A stretch of DNA of 64,000 bases from NCBI RefSeq assembly GCF_009763805.1, contig NZ_CP046804.1, forward strand, positions 310,001-374,000. The letters run 5' to 3'. The DNA comes from Vibrio cidicii (GTDB taxonomy: Bacteria > Pseudomonadota > Gammaproteobacteria > Enterobacterales > Vibrionaceae). A program made the translations under genes and the position numbers. Shown piece by piece: positions 30,801 through 39,192 of the stretch. Positions within the stretch are counted from its first letter, which is position 1. Each line of letters starts with the position of its first letter. The notes below the pieces were generated by a model that saw only the letters and a list, made by a program, of their open reading frames with translations, did not search any database and was not told the origin of the DNA.

Positions 30801-31237
30801 ATGCGCGCAATAAATTGCATCTTTGTTGGCTAAAAGCGCCCGAGTTTGATTACCTACCCGAGCCGCTGCTGCCTAGTATGGAAGAAATAAAGCTGCCAGC
30901 AACGCCAGAACTTGACTGGTTAAACAAGGTCGAAAGTCTGGTCGCAGAACACTATCAAGATGCGGAATTTGGTACTGCGATGGCAGCGAAGATGTTGTAT
31001 GTTTCGGAGCGAAGTTTACAGCGTCGCTTCAAGTCAGCCAGTGGAAGAACGTTTAAAGATTATCTTACCGAAGTCCGTTTAGAGCGTGCGTGTGAAAGCC
31101 TACTTGCTGGCGAGAAAATTGCCGATGTTGCTTTCTCTTCTGGTTTTAACGATCCGTCCTATTTTAGCCAACGCTTCAAAATACACTTCGGATTATCTCC
31201 TTCCAAGTTTGCGTTGCATCAGCAGGAGCAAGACTAA
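27862..31237 (+). CDS. Membrane sensor-regulator: beta-propeller, Y_Y_Y, degenerate kinase region, AraC DNA-binding domain (frameshifted near start)
   Basis: A large membrane-spanning one-component regulator, about 1124 residues when restored. Order: signal peptide (1-20), propeller repeats typical of Reg_prop sensors (about 40-640, recurring xxWVATNAGLL and WFNSGYRLF), a Y_Y_Y-like domain (about 650-725), one membrane helix (about 728-748), a coiled/dimerising region with a kinase-like ATPase remnant (about 770-1000), and an AraC helix-turn-helix domain (about 1018-1118, SERSLQRRFKSASG and DVAFSSGFNDPSYFSQRFK). I see no HisKA H-box, no intact N- or G-box and no receiver domain, so phosphotransfer is unlikely. 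The start is TTG 27862 after AAGGAA. One extra T in GTTTC at 28050-28054 splits the gene; removal gives GRVQFYDGNTVL. The target is unknown. Confidence 0.85.
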
Positions 31238-31448
31238 ACCGCTCACGATAGCTTTATGTTCACTTTGGCTAGCAGTTTGATAGTAATTTTCTTAGGGCAT
31301 GCTGGTAGTAGAAGATCAGCGTGCGGAGAAGTAGCTTCAATACCCTACACAGTTCAATGAACGAGCGATTGAGAGCGACTAAAAGTTTTAGTTGAAGGAT
31401 GAAGAGTGTAAAGAGAAGAAAGAAGTATCAAAAGAGTAGAAAAAAATA

Positions 31449-31572
31449 TCGTGGTATAGCCGGGGGGACTATACCACGGGTGTCAATGACACCTTCGCTT
31501 GCTGCCGGAGTGACACGAGTAAATCGTGCCACCTCTGGAATCTCTGAGAGAACATGCTCTCGATGGGTTCAC
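31449..31572. repeat. Cluster of palindromes (possible dispersed intergenic element or structured RNA)
   Basis: Four adjacent inverted repeats: CGTGGTATAG / CTATACCACG (perfect, 9-nt G-rich loop, 31450-31478); GGTGTCA / TGACACC (perfect, 1-nt centre, 31479-31493); GTGACACGA / TCGTGCCAC (one mismatch, centred near 31523); and a GAGA...TCTC pair near 31550-31562. I see no coding potential. The layout resembles small palindromic repeats (REP/MITE-like) found between vibrio genes, but I cannot test copy number. It lies in the 656-bp gap between the AraC-type regulator and feoA; the rest of that gap (31238-31448 and 31573-31740) shows nothing clear. Confidence 0.55.
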
Positions 31573-31741
31573 TATAAGAGAATGCACTTATTTTCTTTAT
31601 AAAAATAACGCCATCATTACCTGATAAATGCGACACTTTCTCCGATTTGGCGTTAAGTTATTGAAAATAAATGATTTTATTTTAGTCCTTACAGCTGTGT
31701 AAAAATTTTGCCAATTTAAAGTTTGAATTTGGGCAATGATT

Positions 31742-31780
31742 TTGACGAAAGTAACGAGGTGTAAATTGACGAAAGTTACG
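31742..31780 (+). repeat. Two 15-bp direct repeats upstream of feoA
   Basis: TTGACGAAAGTAACG (31742-31756) and TTGACGAAAGTTACG (31766-31780) differ at one base and are spaced 24 bp start to start, a little over two helical turns. This suggests tandem binding sites for an activator, about 115-150 bp before feoA. The regulator is unknown; the adjacent AraC-domain protein is one candidate. Confidence 0.5.
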
Positions 31781-31849
31781 GCTTCAAAAATGTAAACTTT
31801 GATTTCACGCAATAAAGCGCTGGGTATTGAGCGATAAAATTACACCACT

Positions 31850-31868
31850 AATAATAATCCTTCTCATT
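31850..31868. promoter_or_regulatory. Fur-like box upstream of feoA
   Basis: AATAATAATCCTTCTCATT fits the vibrio Fur 19-mer AATGANAATNATTNTCATT with two mismatches. It lies 25 bp before feoA, as expected for iron-repressed feo operons. Confidence 0.65.
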
Positions 31869-31893
31869 TCAATTTCCGATTAAGGTATCCATC

Positions 31894-32121
31894 ATGAAGT
31901 TATCCGAACTAGCGCAGGGGCAGTGTGCGACCGTACGCGCTTTCCTCTCTCTCTCCATTGATGTCAGAAAAAAGCTGATGGTAATGGGGATATTACCGGA
32001 TACCGAGATCAGACTGATTCGCCGAGCACCGATGGGCGATCCGTTGCAAGTCGAAGTCCGTGGTGTGTCACTTGCGGTTCGAGAGAACATTGCCGCGCAG
32101 ATCGAAGTGGAGAGCAAATAA
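31894..32121 (+). CDS. feoA: Ferrous iron transport protein A
   Basis: A small SH3-like cytoplasmic protein (75 residues) needed for FeoB function. It has the family patterns LSELAQGQCATV and LMVMGILPDTEIRLIRRAPMGDPLQVEVRG. It is followed without a gap by feoB (stop 32119-32121, start 32122). Confidence 0.93.
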   Translation: MKLSELAQGQCATVRAFLSLSIDVRKKLMVMGILPDTEIRLIRRAPMGDPLQVEVRGVSLAVRENIAAQIEVESK

Positions 32122-34395
32122 ATGCAGTATCAAATTCTGACCGTTGGCAATCCGAATAGCGGTAAAACAACGTTGTTCAATGGCCTGACAGGTGCAAAAC
32201 AGCAAGTGGGAAACTGGGCGGGGGTCACCGTTGAGAAAAAAACCGGTCGTTACATGCACGCCGGGGATGATTTTGCTCTGACGGATCTACCGGGTATCTA
32301 TTCACTCGACAGCGGTAATGACAGTAACAGTATTGATGAATCGATTGCCGCTCGAGCTGTATTAACACACCCCGCCGATCTAATTATCAATGTTGTGGAT
32401 GCGACAAGCCTTGAACGCAGTCTCTATATGACCCTGCAACTGCGTGAGCTCGGGCGGCCAATGATTGTGGTGCTGAACAAAATGGACGCTCTAAAGAGAG
32501 AGCGACAAGTACTCAGTGTTGAAGAGTTGGAGAAGGTGTTAGGTTGCCCAGTGGTCACTTTGTCTGCGACTGATAGTAAACAGGTTCTCCAGTTTAAAGA
32601 AAAACTGCATAAACTTTTGCTACAGGGCGTAGCACTCAACGACGTAGCATTAGACTATGGCACCGAGATGGAAGCGGCGATCAAAAATTTGCAGCCGATA
32701 TTTACGAGTGCTGAAGTGGCTTACCGCGCGTTGGCGATTCGTGCTTTGGAGTCGGATACCTTAGTGTTAAATAGCCTTAGTGAAGGTCAACGAAATCAAG
32801 TCTTGTTGCACAAAGGCAATTTAGAACTTGATATCGATTTGCAAGTAGCCAACGTGAGATATACGTTTTTACATCAAATCTGTAAGCGCGTGCGTCGTAC
32901 CGAGGGCAAATTAAGCCGCAGCACTACCGAAACCCTGGACCAGATTATCCTCAACAAATGGATCGGCATCCCTTTCTTTTTTGTTGTCATGTATCTGATG
33001 TTCATGTTCTCCATCAATATTGGCAGTGCCTTTATTGATTTCTTTGACATCGGAGTGGGGGCTTTACTGGTTGATGGTGGCCACCACTTACTCGATGACC
33101 ATTTGCCTGTCTGGTTAGTGACAGTTTTAGCCGATGGTATTGGTGGCGGCGTACAAACGGTTGCTACCTTTATCCCAGTGATTGCTTGTTTGTATCTTTT
33201 TCTCGCGATACTCGAAAGCTCCGGTTATATGGCAAGGGCCGCATTTGTGTTGGATAAAGTGATGCAGAAAATTGGCTTGCCGGGTAAGGCTTTTGTCCCA
33301 CTGGTGTTGGGGTTTGGCTGTAATGTGCCTTCAATTATGGCAACGCGCACTTTAGATCAAGAACGTGAGCGAAAGCTGGCCGCATCAATGGCTCCTTTTA
33401 TGTCCTGTGGGGCTAGATTGCCCGTTTATGCTCTTTTTGCTGCCGCCTTTTTTCCCGGTGCGGGGCAAAACCTTGTCTTTGCTTTGTACTTACTTGGTAT
33501 TGTGGCGGCGATTTTTACCGGGTTGTTTTTGAAAAAAACGCTGTATCCCGGTAGTAGCGACAGCTTATTGATGGAAATGCCTGATTATGAGTTCCCGACG
33601 ATGCAAAACGTGCTGTTAAAAACATGGCAAAAGCTAAAACGCTTTGTATTGGGTGCCGGCAAGACCATCGTCATGGTCGTCGCCATTCTTAGTTTTCTAA
33701 ACTCGCTTGGCACTGATGGCAGCTTCGGTAATCAAGACAGTGAAAACTCTATGCTGTCGAAAGCGGCGCAGGTAGTCACACCAATTTTTGCACCGATAGG
33801 CATTACGCAAGAGAATTGGCCTGCAACCGTAGGTATTATCACCGGCATTTTTGCCAAAGAAGCCGTGGTGGGGACGTTGAACAGCTTATACACCACGCCC
33901 GGTGAGGAAGAAGCGGCAGAGTACGATTTGGCAGGCAGTTTGAAAGAAGCGGTGATGACTATTCCAGATAATTTAGCCGGTCTGAGTTTTTCCGACCCGT
34001 TGGGGATTGAAGTGGGTGATCTGTCTGACGCGTCTGTGGTAGCGGAAGAGCAAGCGGTGGATGCCTCTATTTTTGGTAATTTAACAGCGAAGTTCGCATC
34101 AGGTCACGCCGCGTTTGCCTATCTGATCTTTATTTTGCTTTATACGCCCTGTGTTGCGGCAATGGGGGCTTATGTACGTGAGTTTGGTGCGCCTTATGCT
34201 CGCTTTATTGCTCTGTGGACCATGGGATTGGCCTACAGTGGAGCGACATTCTACTATCAAGCCGCACATATCACAGATCATCCAATAAGTAGTGTGGTTT
34301 GGATGGCCTCCATTATTCTGCTGTTTGTTTTGACCTACCACCGACTAAGACGAGCAGGCAAAAAAGAACGTCGCTTAGAGGCAACCTTAGCGTGA
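32122..34395 (+). CDS. feoB: Ferrous iron transporter FeoB
   Basis: Main Fe(II) permease, 757 residues. The N-terminal G domain has G1 GNPNSGKT (9-16), G3 DLPG and G4 NKMD, followed by a helical GDI-like spacer, then a membrane domain with two Gate motifs (LGFGCNVPSIMATRTL and LLYTPCVAAMGAYVREFG). No frameshift. The stop overlaps the feoC start (GTGA). Confidence 0.96.
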   Translation: MQYQILTVGNPNSGKTTLFNGLTGAKQQVGNWAGVTVEKKTGRYMHAGDDFALTDLPGIYSLDSGNDSNSIDESIAARAVLTHPADLIINVVDATSLERSLYMTLQLRELGRPMIVVLNKMDALKRERQVLSVEELEKVLGCPVVTLSATDSKQVLQFKEKLHKLLLQGVALNDVALDYGTEMEAAIKNLQPIFTSAEVAYRALAIRALESDTLVLNSLSEGQRNQVLLHKGNLELDIDLQVANVRYTFLHQICKRVRRTEGKLSRSTTETLDQIILNKWIGIPFFFVVMYLMFMFSINIGSAFIDFFDIGVGALLVDGGHHLLDDHLPVWLVTVLADGIGGGVQTVATFIPVIACLYLFLAILESSGYMARAAFVLDKVMQKIGLPGKAFVPLVLGFGCNVPSIMATRTLDQERERKLAASMAPFMSCGARLPVYALFAAAFFPGAGQNLVFALYLLGIVAAIFTGLFLKKTLYPGSSDSLLMEMPDYEFPTMQNVLLKTWQKLKRFVLGAGKTIVMVVAILSFLNSLGTDGSFGNQDSENSMLSKAAQVVTPIFAPIGITQENWPATVGIITGIFAKEAVVGTLNSLYTTPGEEEAAEYDLAGSLKEAVMTIPDNLAGLSFSDPLGIEVGDLSDASVVAEEQAVDASIFGNLTAKFASGHAAFAYLIFILLYTPCVAAMGAYVREFGAPYARFIALWTMGLAYSGATFYYQAAHITDHPISSVVWMASIILLFVLTYHRLRRAGKKERRLEATLA

Positions 34396-34622
34396 TTTTG
34401 GATGAACTTTATCAGTATGTCGCCGAACAAGGGGTGGTTTCTTGTCGTGATTTAGCCAAGCATTTTGGCATGAGTGATGACGGTGTTGATGCCATGCTTA
34501 GTGTGTGGATCAAGAAAGGTAAGATCAGCCGCTTAGTCGATACCAACCAGGCGAATCACGTCACGCGGGTGCGCTATACGGTGACCCCAAAAGAGGGATT
34601 GTCTCTCACCGTCACAATGTGA
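34392..34622 (+). CDS. feoC: FeoC-like winged-helix protein
   Basis: A 76-residue protein with an N-terminal winged helix (ILDELYQYVAEQGVVSCRDLAKHFGMSDDGVDAML). The start is GTG 34392, overlapping the feoB stop. It contains a single Cys (in VVSCRDL), so the four-Cys [Fe-S] loop of enterobacterial FeoC is absent, as in other vibrio FeoC proteins. It probably supports assembly or stability of FeoB rather than transcription. An open frame upstream inside feoB is not used. Confidence 0.88.
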   Translation: MILDELYQYVAEQGVVSCRDLAKHFGMSDDGVDAMLSVWIKKGKISRLVDTNQANHVTRVRYTVTPKEGLSLTVTM

Positions 34623-34634
34623 CCATAAAGAAAA

Positions 34635-34661
34635 GAGCCGCAACGACTGCGGCTTTTTTTT
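34635..34661 (+). terminator. Terminator after feoC
   Basis: Stem AGCCGCA / TGCGGCT followed by eight T residues. Confidence 0.92.
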
Positions 34662-34674
34662 CATACCTGCGGAA

Positions 34675-35104
34675 TTATCCTTTTTGAAACAGTGAGCTCA
34701 ATGACAACACATTGCGGATGCGTTTGAGCATTTCTGCTTGCTCTGCTTCGTTGCGGAACTCACCGTTGGTATTGCCCCAAACGGGTCCTGGCCATGCCAC
34801 GTCGTCTTTAAAACGCGCAATGTGGTGAATGTGCAGCTGTGGAACCATGTTCCCTAGCGCACCAAGGTTGAGTTTGTCTGGACGGAATGTCGCTTCAAGC
34901 GCTTGGCTTACCGCTTGCGACTCAAGCAAAAACTGTTGTTGCTCTTGCATGGGTAAGTGGTGCAGTTTCTTTTAGGTTTGCCCGTTTCGGTACCAAGATC
35001 ACCCACGGCACGGCATTGTCTTTGTGTAGCAGTGCAACGCAAAGCGGGAAGTGACCGATGAGAGTGGTGTCTTTTGCCAATTGAGGGTGCAGTTCAAAAC
35101 TCAT
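34675..35104 (-). CDS. HIT-domain protein (frameshifted in this sequence)
   Basis: A histidine-triad nucleotide hydrolase/transferase relative of about 142 residues. The first frame starts at ATG 35104 (MSFELHPQLAKD) with FPLCVALLHKDNAVPWVILVPKRANLKE. The second frame carries HHLPMQEQQQFLLES...LNLGALGNMVPQLHIHHIARFKDD (triad region) and ends at 34675. The frames join if one A is removed from GAAAC on the coding strand (34965-34969), giving NLKELHHLPMQ. The substrate is not known. It is convergent with feoC and lies 3' of argS. Confidence 0.87.
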
Positions 35105-35154
35105 TGTTGTGTCCGGTTTGAAGAGAGTTAAATCAGTATACGCCAGATAAAACA

Positions 35155-35182
35155 AAAGGTTGACGCTTTCACGCCAACCTTT
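35155..35182 (-). terminator. Terminator of argS
   Basis: Stem AAAGGTTG-a-CG / CG-c-CAACCTTT, with TTTTGTTTT following on the minus strand. It lies 71 bp after the argS stop, beyond the heptamer repeat array. Confidence 0.8.
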
Positions 35183-35193
35183 CTTATAATTTT

Positions 35194-35250
35194 CTCGAAC
35201 CTCGAACCTCGAACCTCGAACCTCGAACCTCGAACCTCGAACCTCGAACC
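35194..35250. repeat. Tandem heptamer array, 8 x CTCGAAC
   Basis: Eight perfect head-to-tail copies of the 7-bp unit CTCGAAC (GTTCGAG on the minus strand) plus one extra C. The array sits between the argS stop and the argS terminator, so it is transcribed in the argS 3' untranslated region. Perfect identity points to recent slippage expansion. Function is unknown. Confidence 0.95.
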
Positions 35251-35252
35251 TA

Positions 35253-36986
35253 TTACATACGCTCCAACGTATCGATACCCAGCAGCGATAGACCTTGCTT
35301 GATGGTCTTCGCCGTCAGTGCTGCTAGTTTCAGACGGCTTTGTTTCACTGCTTCATCTTCAGCCACTAGGATAGGGCACGCTTCGTAGAAGCTAGAGAAC
35401 TGACCCGCCAGTTCAAACAGGTAGCTACACATGATGTGTGGTTGACCTTCACGCGCGACAGATTGCACCGCTTCTTCAAACTGCAGCAGTTTGGCGATAA
35501 GCGCTTTTTCTTTCTCGTCAGTGATCTTGATATCACCTTGTAGCTCATCCATAGAAACGCCAGCTTTAGCAAATACAGAGGCTACGCGAGTGTAAGCATA
35601 CTGCATGTATGGCGCGGTATTGCCTTCGAACGCCAGCATGTTGTCCCAATCGAACACGTAGTCTGTGGTACGGTGTTTAGAAAGGTCGGCGTATTTCACC
35701 GCGGCCATTGCCACTGTGTTCGCGATCGCCTTCTTCTCGTCTTCTGCAAGTTCTGGGTTTTTCGATTCGATCAGTTGCGCTGCACGCACTTCTGCTTCAT
35801 CCAGAAGATCAGCAAGACGAACCGTGCCACCTGCGCGTGTCTTGAATGGCTTACCGTCTTTACCTAGCATCATACCGAACGCGTGGTGCTCAAGAGAAAC
35901 TGATTCAGGCACGTAACCTGCTTTGCGAACGATCGTCCAAGCTTGCATTAGGTGCTGGTGCTGACGAGAGTCGATGAAATAAAGCACGCGGTCTGCGCCT
36001 AGTTTTTCATAACGGTATTTCGCACACGCGATATCGGTGGTGGTGTAGAGGAAGCCACCATCACGCTTTTGAATGATCACGCCCATAGGCTCGCCATCTT
36101 TGTTCTTGTACTCCTCAAGAAATACCACTTGCGCGCCGTCATCTTCCACCGCTAAGCCTTTTTCTTTCAGATCAGCAACAATGCCAGGCAGCATGTCGTT
36201 GTACATGCTTTCGCCCATGACGTCATCACGAGTTAGGGAAACGTTGAGACGATCGTAGTTGCGTTGGTTTTGGATCATGGTGACGTCAACCAGCTTCTTC
36301 CACATCTCTGCGCAGAACTCATCGCCGCTTTGCAGTTTAACAACGTAGCCGCGAGCTTTTACCGCAAACTCTTCATCTTCGTCGTACAGCTTTTTCGATT
36401 CGCGGTAGAAACCTTCAAGGTCAGCCAGTTCCATAGACACTTCGCCAGACTCTTGCTGTACGCGCTCAAGGTTGGCGATAAGCATACCGAACTGAGTACC
36501 CCAGTCACCGATGTGGTTGGCGCGGATCACTTTGTGACCTAAAAACTCAAGAGTTCTCACCACCGCATCGCCAATGATGGTTGAACGTAGGTGACCAACG
36601 TGCATCTCTTTAGCCACGTTTGGCGCCGAATAATCGGCTACGATGGTTTTTGCTTCTTCTGCAGCAACGCCGAGACGTGCATCTGCCAATGCGGCATCGG
36701 CTTGTTTAGCGAGGAACTCTTCACTAAGGAAAATGTTAATAAAGCCCGGACCTGCGATTTCGGTTTTGCTTGCGATGCCGTCTAGCTCAAGAACATCCAA
36801 TACTTTTTGCGCAAATTCTCGAGGGTTAGTACCCAACTGTTTTGCTACGCCCATTACGCCGTTTGCTTGGTAGTCACCAAATTGTGGCTTAGCGGATTGG
36901 CGAACCGCTGCAGGGCTGCCTGCAGGAGCGCCAGCAGCTTCGAGAGCCTGAGATACTTTGTCGTTAATAAGTGCTTGGATATTCAC
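35253..36986 (-). CDS. argS: Arginyl-tRNA synthetase
   Basis: Class I synthetase, 577 residues. It has an N-terminal Add-1 domain ([14 protein letters not shown]), the HIGH-equivalent [16 protein letters not shown], the DALR anticodon-binding domain and a C-terminus ending [10 protein letters not shown]. Start is GTG 36986 (VNIQALIND) with GAAGGAAA 6 bp upstream; the open frame to ATG 37028 adds a non-homologous leader. Divergent from yecM, the same neighbour pair as in E. coli. Confidence 0.95.
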   Translation of the reverse strand: MNIQALINDKVSQALEAAGAPAGSPAAVRQSAKPQFGDYQANGVMGVAKQLGTNPREFAQKVLDVLELDGIASKTEIAGPGFINIFLSEEFLAKQADAALADARLGVAAEEAKTIVADYSAPNVAKEMHVGHLRSTIIGDAVVRTLEFLGHKVIRANHIGDWGTQFGMLIANLERVQQESGEVSMELADLEGFYRESKKLYDEDEEFAVKARGYVVKLQSGDEFCAEMWKKLVDVTMIQNQRNYDRLNVSLTRDDVMGESMYNDMLPGIVADLKEKGLAVEDDGAQVVFLEEYKNKDGEPMGVIIQKRDGGFLYTTTDIACAKYRYEKLGADRVLYFIDSRQHQHLMQAWTIVRKAGYVPESVSLEHHAFGMMLGKDGKPFKTRAGGTVRLADLLDEAEVRAAQLIESKNPELAEDEKKAIANTVAMAAVKYADLSKHRTTDYVFDWDNMLAFEGNTAPYMQYAYTRVASVFAKAGVSMDELQGDIKITDEKEKALIAKLLQFEEAVQSVAREGQPHIMCSYLFELAGQFSSFYEACPILVAEDEAVKQSRLKLAALTAKTIKQGLSLLGIDTLERM

Positions 36987-37204
36987 ACGCGTTTCCTTCA
37001 ATTCAAGGACGGAAAACCCAGAAAGCAAGTGGCTGGGTTCTGTTTGAGTTCACAAAAATGGCGCTAATGATAACAATTTTCTTGATGATCATACAGAGAG
37101 GATTCAGTGAAATTTCGACTTTTTCCAGCAAGATGAAAATGCCTGCGATTTCACCACGGAGTTGCTACTATGAGGCCGAAAATCCAAGCTTTCGTGAGAG
37201 CAAA

Positions 37205-37807
37205 ATGAATAGATTACTAGAAGAAAAACGCCTGACACCGGTGCAAATGCTGGAAGATTTAGACGCTTTTATGCAAAAAATTGAGTCTTTAGCTGATTTG
37301 CTGCAATTAGATTTGAGTTTGGCTCAGGCGGATCATCTGGCGCTGCGAATTAATGAGGCACATATTGCCAAGGCGGCGCATCTGGCTTGGTGTGATTATG
37401 GCGAGACCATTTCTGAGGCGATGATCAATGGTCGGCCCATTGTCGTGATCGCTTTCAAGCAACCATTGCATGCGCGTGGCTGGAAAATCGACTGTTTGGA
37501 GTTGCCATACCCAGCGCCGGGCAAAACTTACCCCAGCGAAAGTTGGGAGCATGTGGAATTTGTCGTACCTTCGCACGCGCAAAGTGCCGAGGCATACCTA
37601 GAGGACTTACGGCATACTTATCCCGCTTTTGGTGCTCAGTTCCCCAAGCTGGCGGGTTTAGGTGTGAAGGTCAAACTGTCGAGTCCGAAAGGGGAAGGGG
37701 AGCGCTTGAATAACCCAACCGTAGCGTTCAAATACCAAGGGGTCTGCATTAAGCTTCATCCGCACTCTCTCAAACGCATTGTTGAATCGGAACAAAACGC
37801 GCGTTAA
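37205..37807 (+). CDS. yecM: YecM family protein (VOC-like fold)
   Basis: A 200-residue cytoplasmic protein similar to E. coli YecM, a glyoxalase/VOC-like metal-binding fold of unknown role. Recognisable blocks are QADHLALRINE, ARGWKIDCLELPYPAPGKTYPSESWEHVEFV and NPTVAFKYQGVCIKLHPHSLKRIV. The frame is open further upstream to 36971, overlapping the argS 5' end, but homology starts at ATG 37205. Confidence 0.85.
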   Translation: MNRLLEEKRLTPVQMLEDLDAFMQKIESLADLLQLDLSLAQADHLALRINEAHIAKAAHLAWCDYGETISEAMINGRPIVVIAFKQPLHARGWKIDCLELPYPAPGKTYPSESWEHVEFVVPSHAQSAEAYLEDLRHTYPAFGAQFPKLAGLGVKVKLSSPKGEGERLNNPTVAFKYQGVCIKLHPHSLKRIVESEQNAR

Positions 37808-37837
37808 AAAGGAGAGGGTTGCCAAGTGGCAACCCTC
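37806..37837. terminator. Terminator between yecM and purU
   Basis: A 10-bp stem GAGGGTTGCC / GGCAACCCTC with an AAGT loop. The T run is on the minus strand, so it mainly serves purU, but convergent yecM ends here too. Confidence 0.85.
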
Positions 37838-37857
37838 ATTCACGGCTAAACCAAATA

Positions 37858-38691
37858 TTAGAGAATTACGGTCTTGTTGCCGTAGACAAAAACATGGTCG
37901 TTAAGCACTTTATTCAGCGCTTTGCTCAAGACATTTTTCTCCACGTCACGTCCGGCCTGCGCCATATCTTGCGCACTGAAATTGTGATCGACAGGAATAA
38001 CGTCCTGTTTGATGATCGGTCCTTCATCTAAATCATTGGTGACAAAGTGGGCAGTGGCGCCAATGATCTTGACGCCGCGCTCATAGGCTTGTTGATAAGG
38101 CTTGGCACCGATGAAAGCTGGCAAGAAACTGTGGTGAATATTGATGATCTTGTGGTGGTATTTCTCGACAAAAGCTGGGGTCAGGACGCGCATGTACTTT
38201 GCCAGCACCAGATAATGCGGCTGGTAGCGGTCAACCACCTCCAGCATTTTCTGTTCATGTTCTTCGCGGCTTAACCCTTCGTGCGACACATAATGGTATG
38301 GAATATCAAAACGCTCGGTCAGGGTTTGCAGTTTGTCGTAGTTACCAACCACAGCAGCGATCTCGACATCGAGGCTGCCATCGTAGTTTTTCATCAGAAT
38401 ATCACCCAGACAGTGGGCCTCTTTGGTCACCAAAATCACAATGCGCTTGCGCTCAGAGCTGACCAACTTACGTTTTGCTCCGCTTGGTAACGCTTGGTCT
38501 AGATCGGCGAGAAAGGTGTGATCGTTGAAGTATCCTTCCAGTTCGGTGCGCATGAAAAAATGACCGCTGGAGTTATCTACGAACTCATTGTTGTGAATGA
38601 TATTAAGTTGGTGTTTGTAACATATGTTGGTGATTTTCGAGATCAGACCCGGCGCGTCTGAGCAATGAGTCAGTAGTGTTTTCTTTTCCAT
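37858..38691 (-). CDS. purU: Formyltetrahydrofolate deformylase
   Basis: Hydrolyses 10-formyl-THF to formate and THF, balancing one-carbon pools and feeding formate to PurT. The 277 residues have an N-terminal ACT domain (LLTHCSDAPGLISKITNICYKHQLNI) and a formyltransferase-like catalytic domain with NIHHSFLPAFIGAKPYQQAYERGVKIIGATAHFV. I use ATG 38691 (MEKKTLLTH). The upstream extension to 38769 is basic and has no counterpart in the family. Confidence 0.93.
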   Translation of the reverse strand: MEKKTLLTHCSDAPGLISKITNICYKHQLNIIHNNEFVDNSSGHFFMRTELEGYFNDHTFLADLDQALPSGAKRKLVSSERKRIVILVTKEAHCLGDILMKNYDGSLDVEIAAVVGNYDKLQTLTERFDIPYHYVSHEGLSREEHEQKMLEVVDRYQPHYLVLAKYMRVLTPAFVEKYHHKIINIHHSFLPAFIGAKPYQQAYERGVKIIGATAHFVTNDLDEGPIIKQDVIPVDHNFSAQDMAQAGRDVEKNVLSKALNKVLNDHVFVYGNKTVIL

Positions 38692-38887
38692 ATTTAAGAT
38701 ACTTCCGTGAATAATTTTTTTTATGGTACGAATAATTGTTTGGGCGTCGAATAGTGAACTAAACCGCAATACAAGGCTAATAGATAATCTATTATTAATT
38801 TGGTTTCAACATATTCTCTGGGCCAAACGTTTTGCTAAAGAGGATTGCTGAGAAGAGCCGTCAAAACGATACACAAGGTGGTAACTT

Positions 38888-39085
38888 ATGGACAAAGATC
38901 TATTGGCTCGCAAACTGTACCTAGAAAGAGTTTCGACTCTGGTCGGTCAGCACGAAATCGATGAGGAGCTTATTACGGAAATGTGGGAAAATCGTGCCTC
39001 TCCATCTGAGGCAGCCAAAGTCATTTTAGAGGGTGAACATTTTAGCGGCCCGGCATGGTTAAACCGCTACCTGAACCGCAAATAA
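38888..39085 (+). CDS. Small hypothetical protein, 65 aa
   Basis: Not recognised. It is a helical, mixed-charge cytoplasmic protein (MDKDLLARKLYLERVSTLVG ... WLNRYLNRK) with no signal peptide or Cys. An AAGGTGG ribosome-binding site lies 6 bp before ATG 38888, and the composition is normal for the neighbourhood, so I think it is real. It lies between purU and yoaA with its own 196-bp upstream gap and may be expressed with yoaA. Confidence 0.65.
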   Translation: MDKDLLARKLYLERVSTLVGQHEIDEELITEMWENRASPSEAAKVILEGEHFSGPAWLNRYLNRK

Positions 39086-39192
39086 TCGATCAGCATAGAT
39101 TCTACATCACTCCGAGGCGAGCCAAATCCGATTCGCCTCGGCTTCGCAAAACTGCCATAATCAGCCCCACTTATCCATCACCAGCACACAGA

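Noticed and set aside
31449..31572. Integron attC site or terminator cluster
   Set aside because: No integrase, cassette structure or conserved attC core (GTTRRRY) was recognised, and the hairpins lack T runs.
35194..35250. CRISPR-like or iteron array
   Set aside because: The repeats are 7 bp head to tail with no spacers, no cas genes and no replication gene nearby, so it is a simple tandem repeat.
37858..38769. Extended purU start at 38769
   Set aside because: The extra 26 residues are absent from the deformylase family, and the conserved ACT domain begins at ATG 38691.
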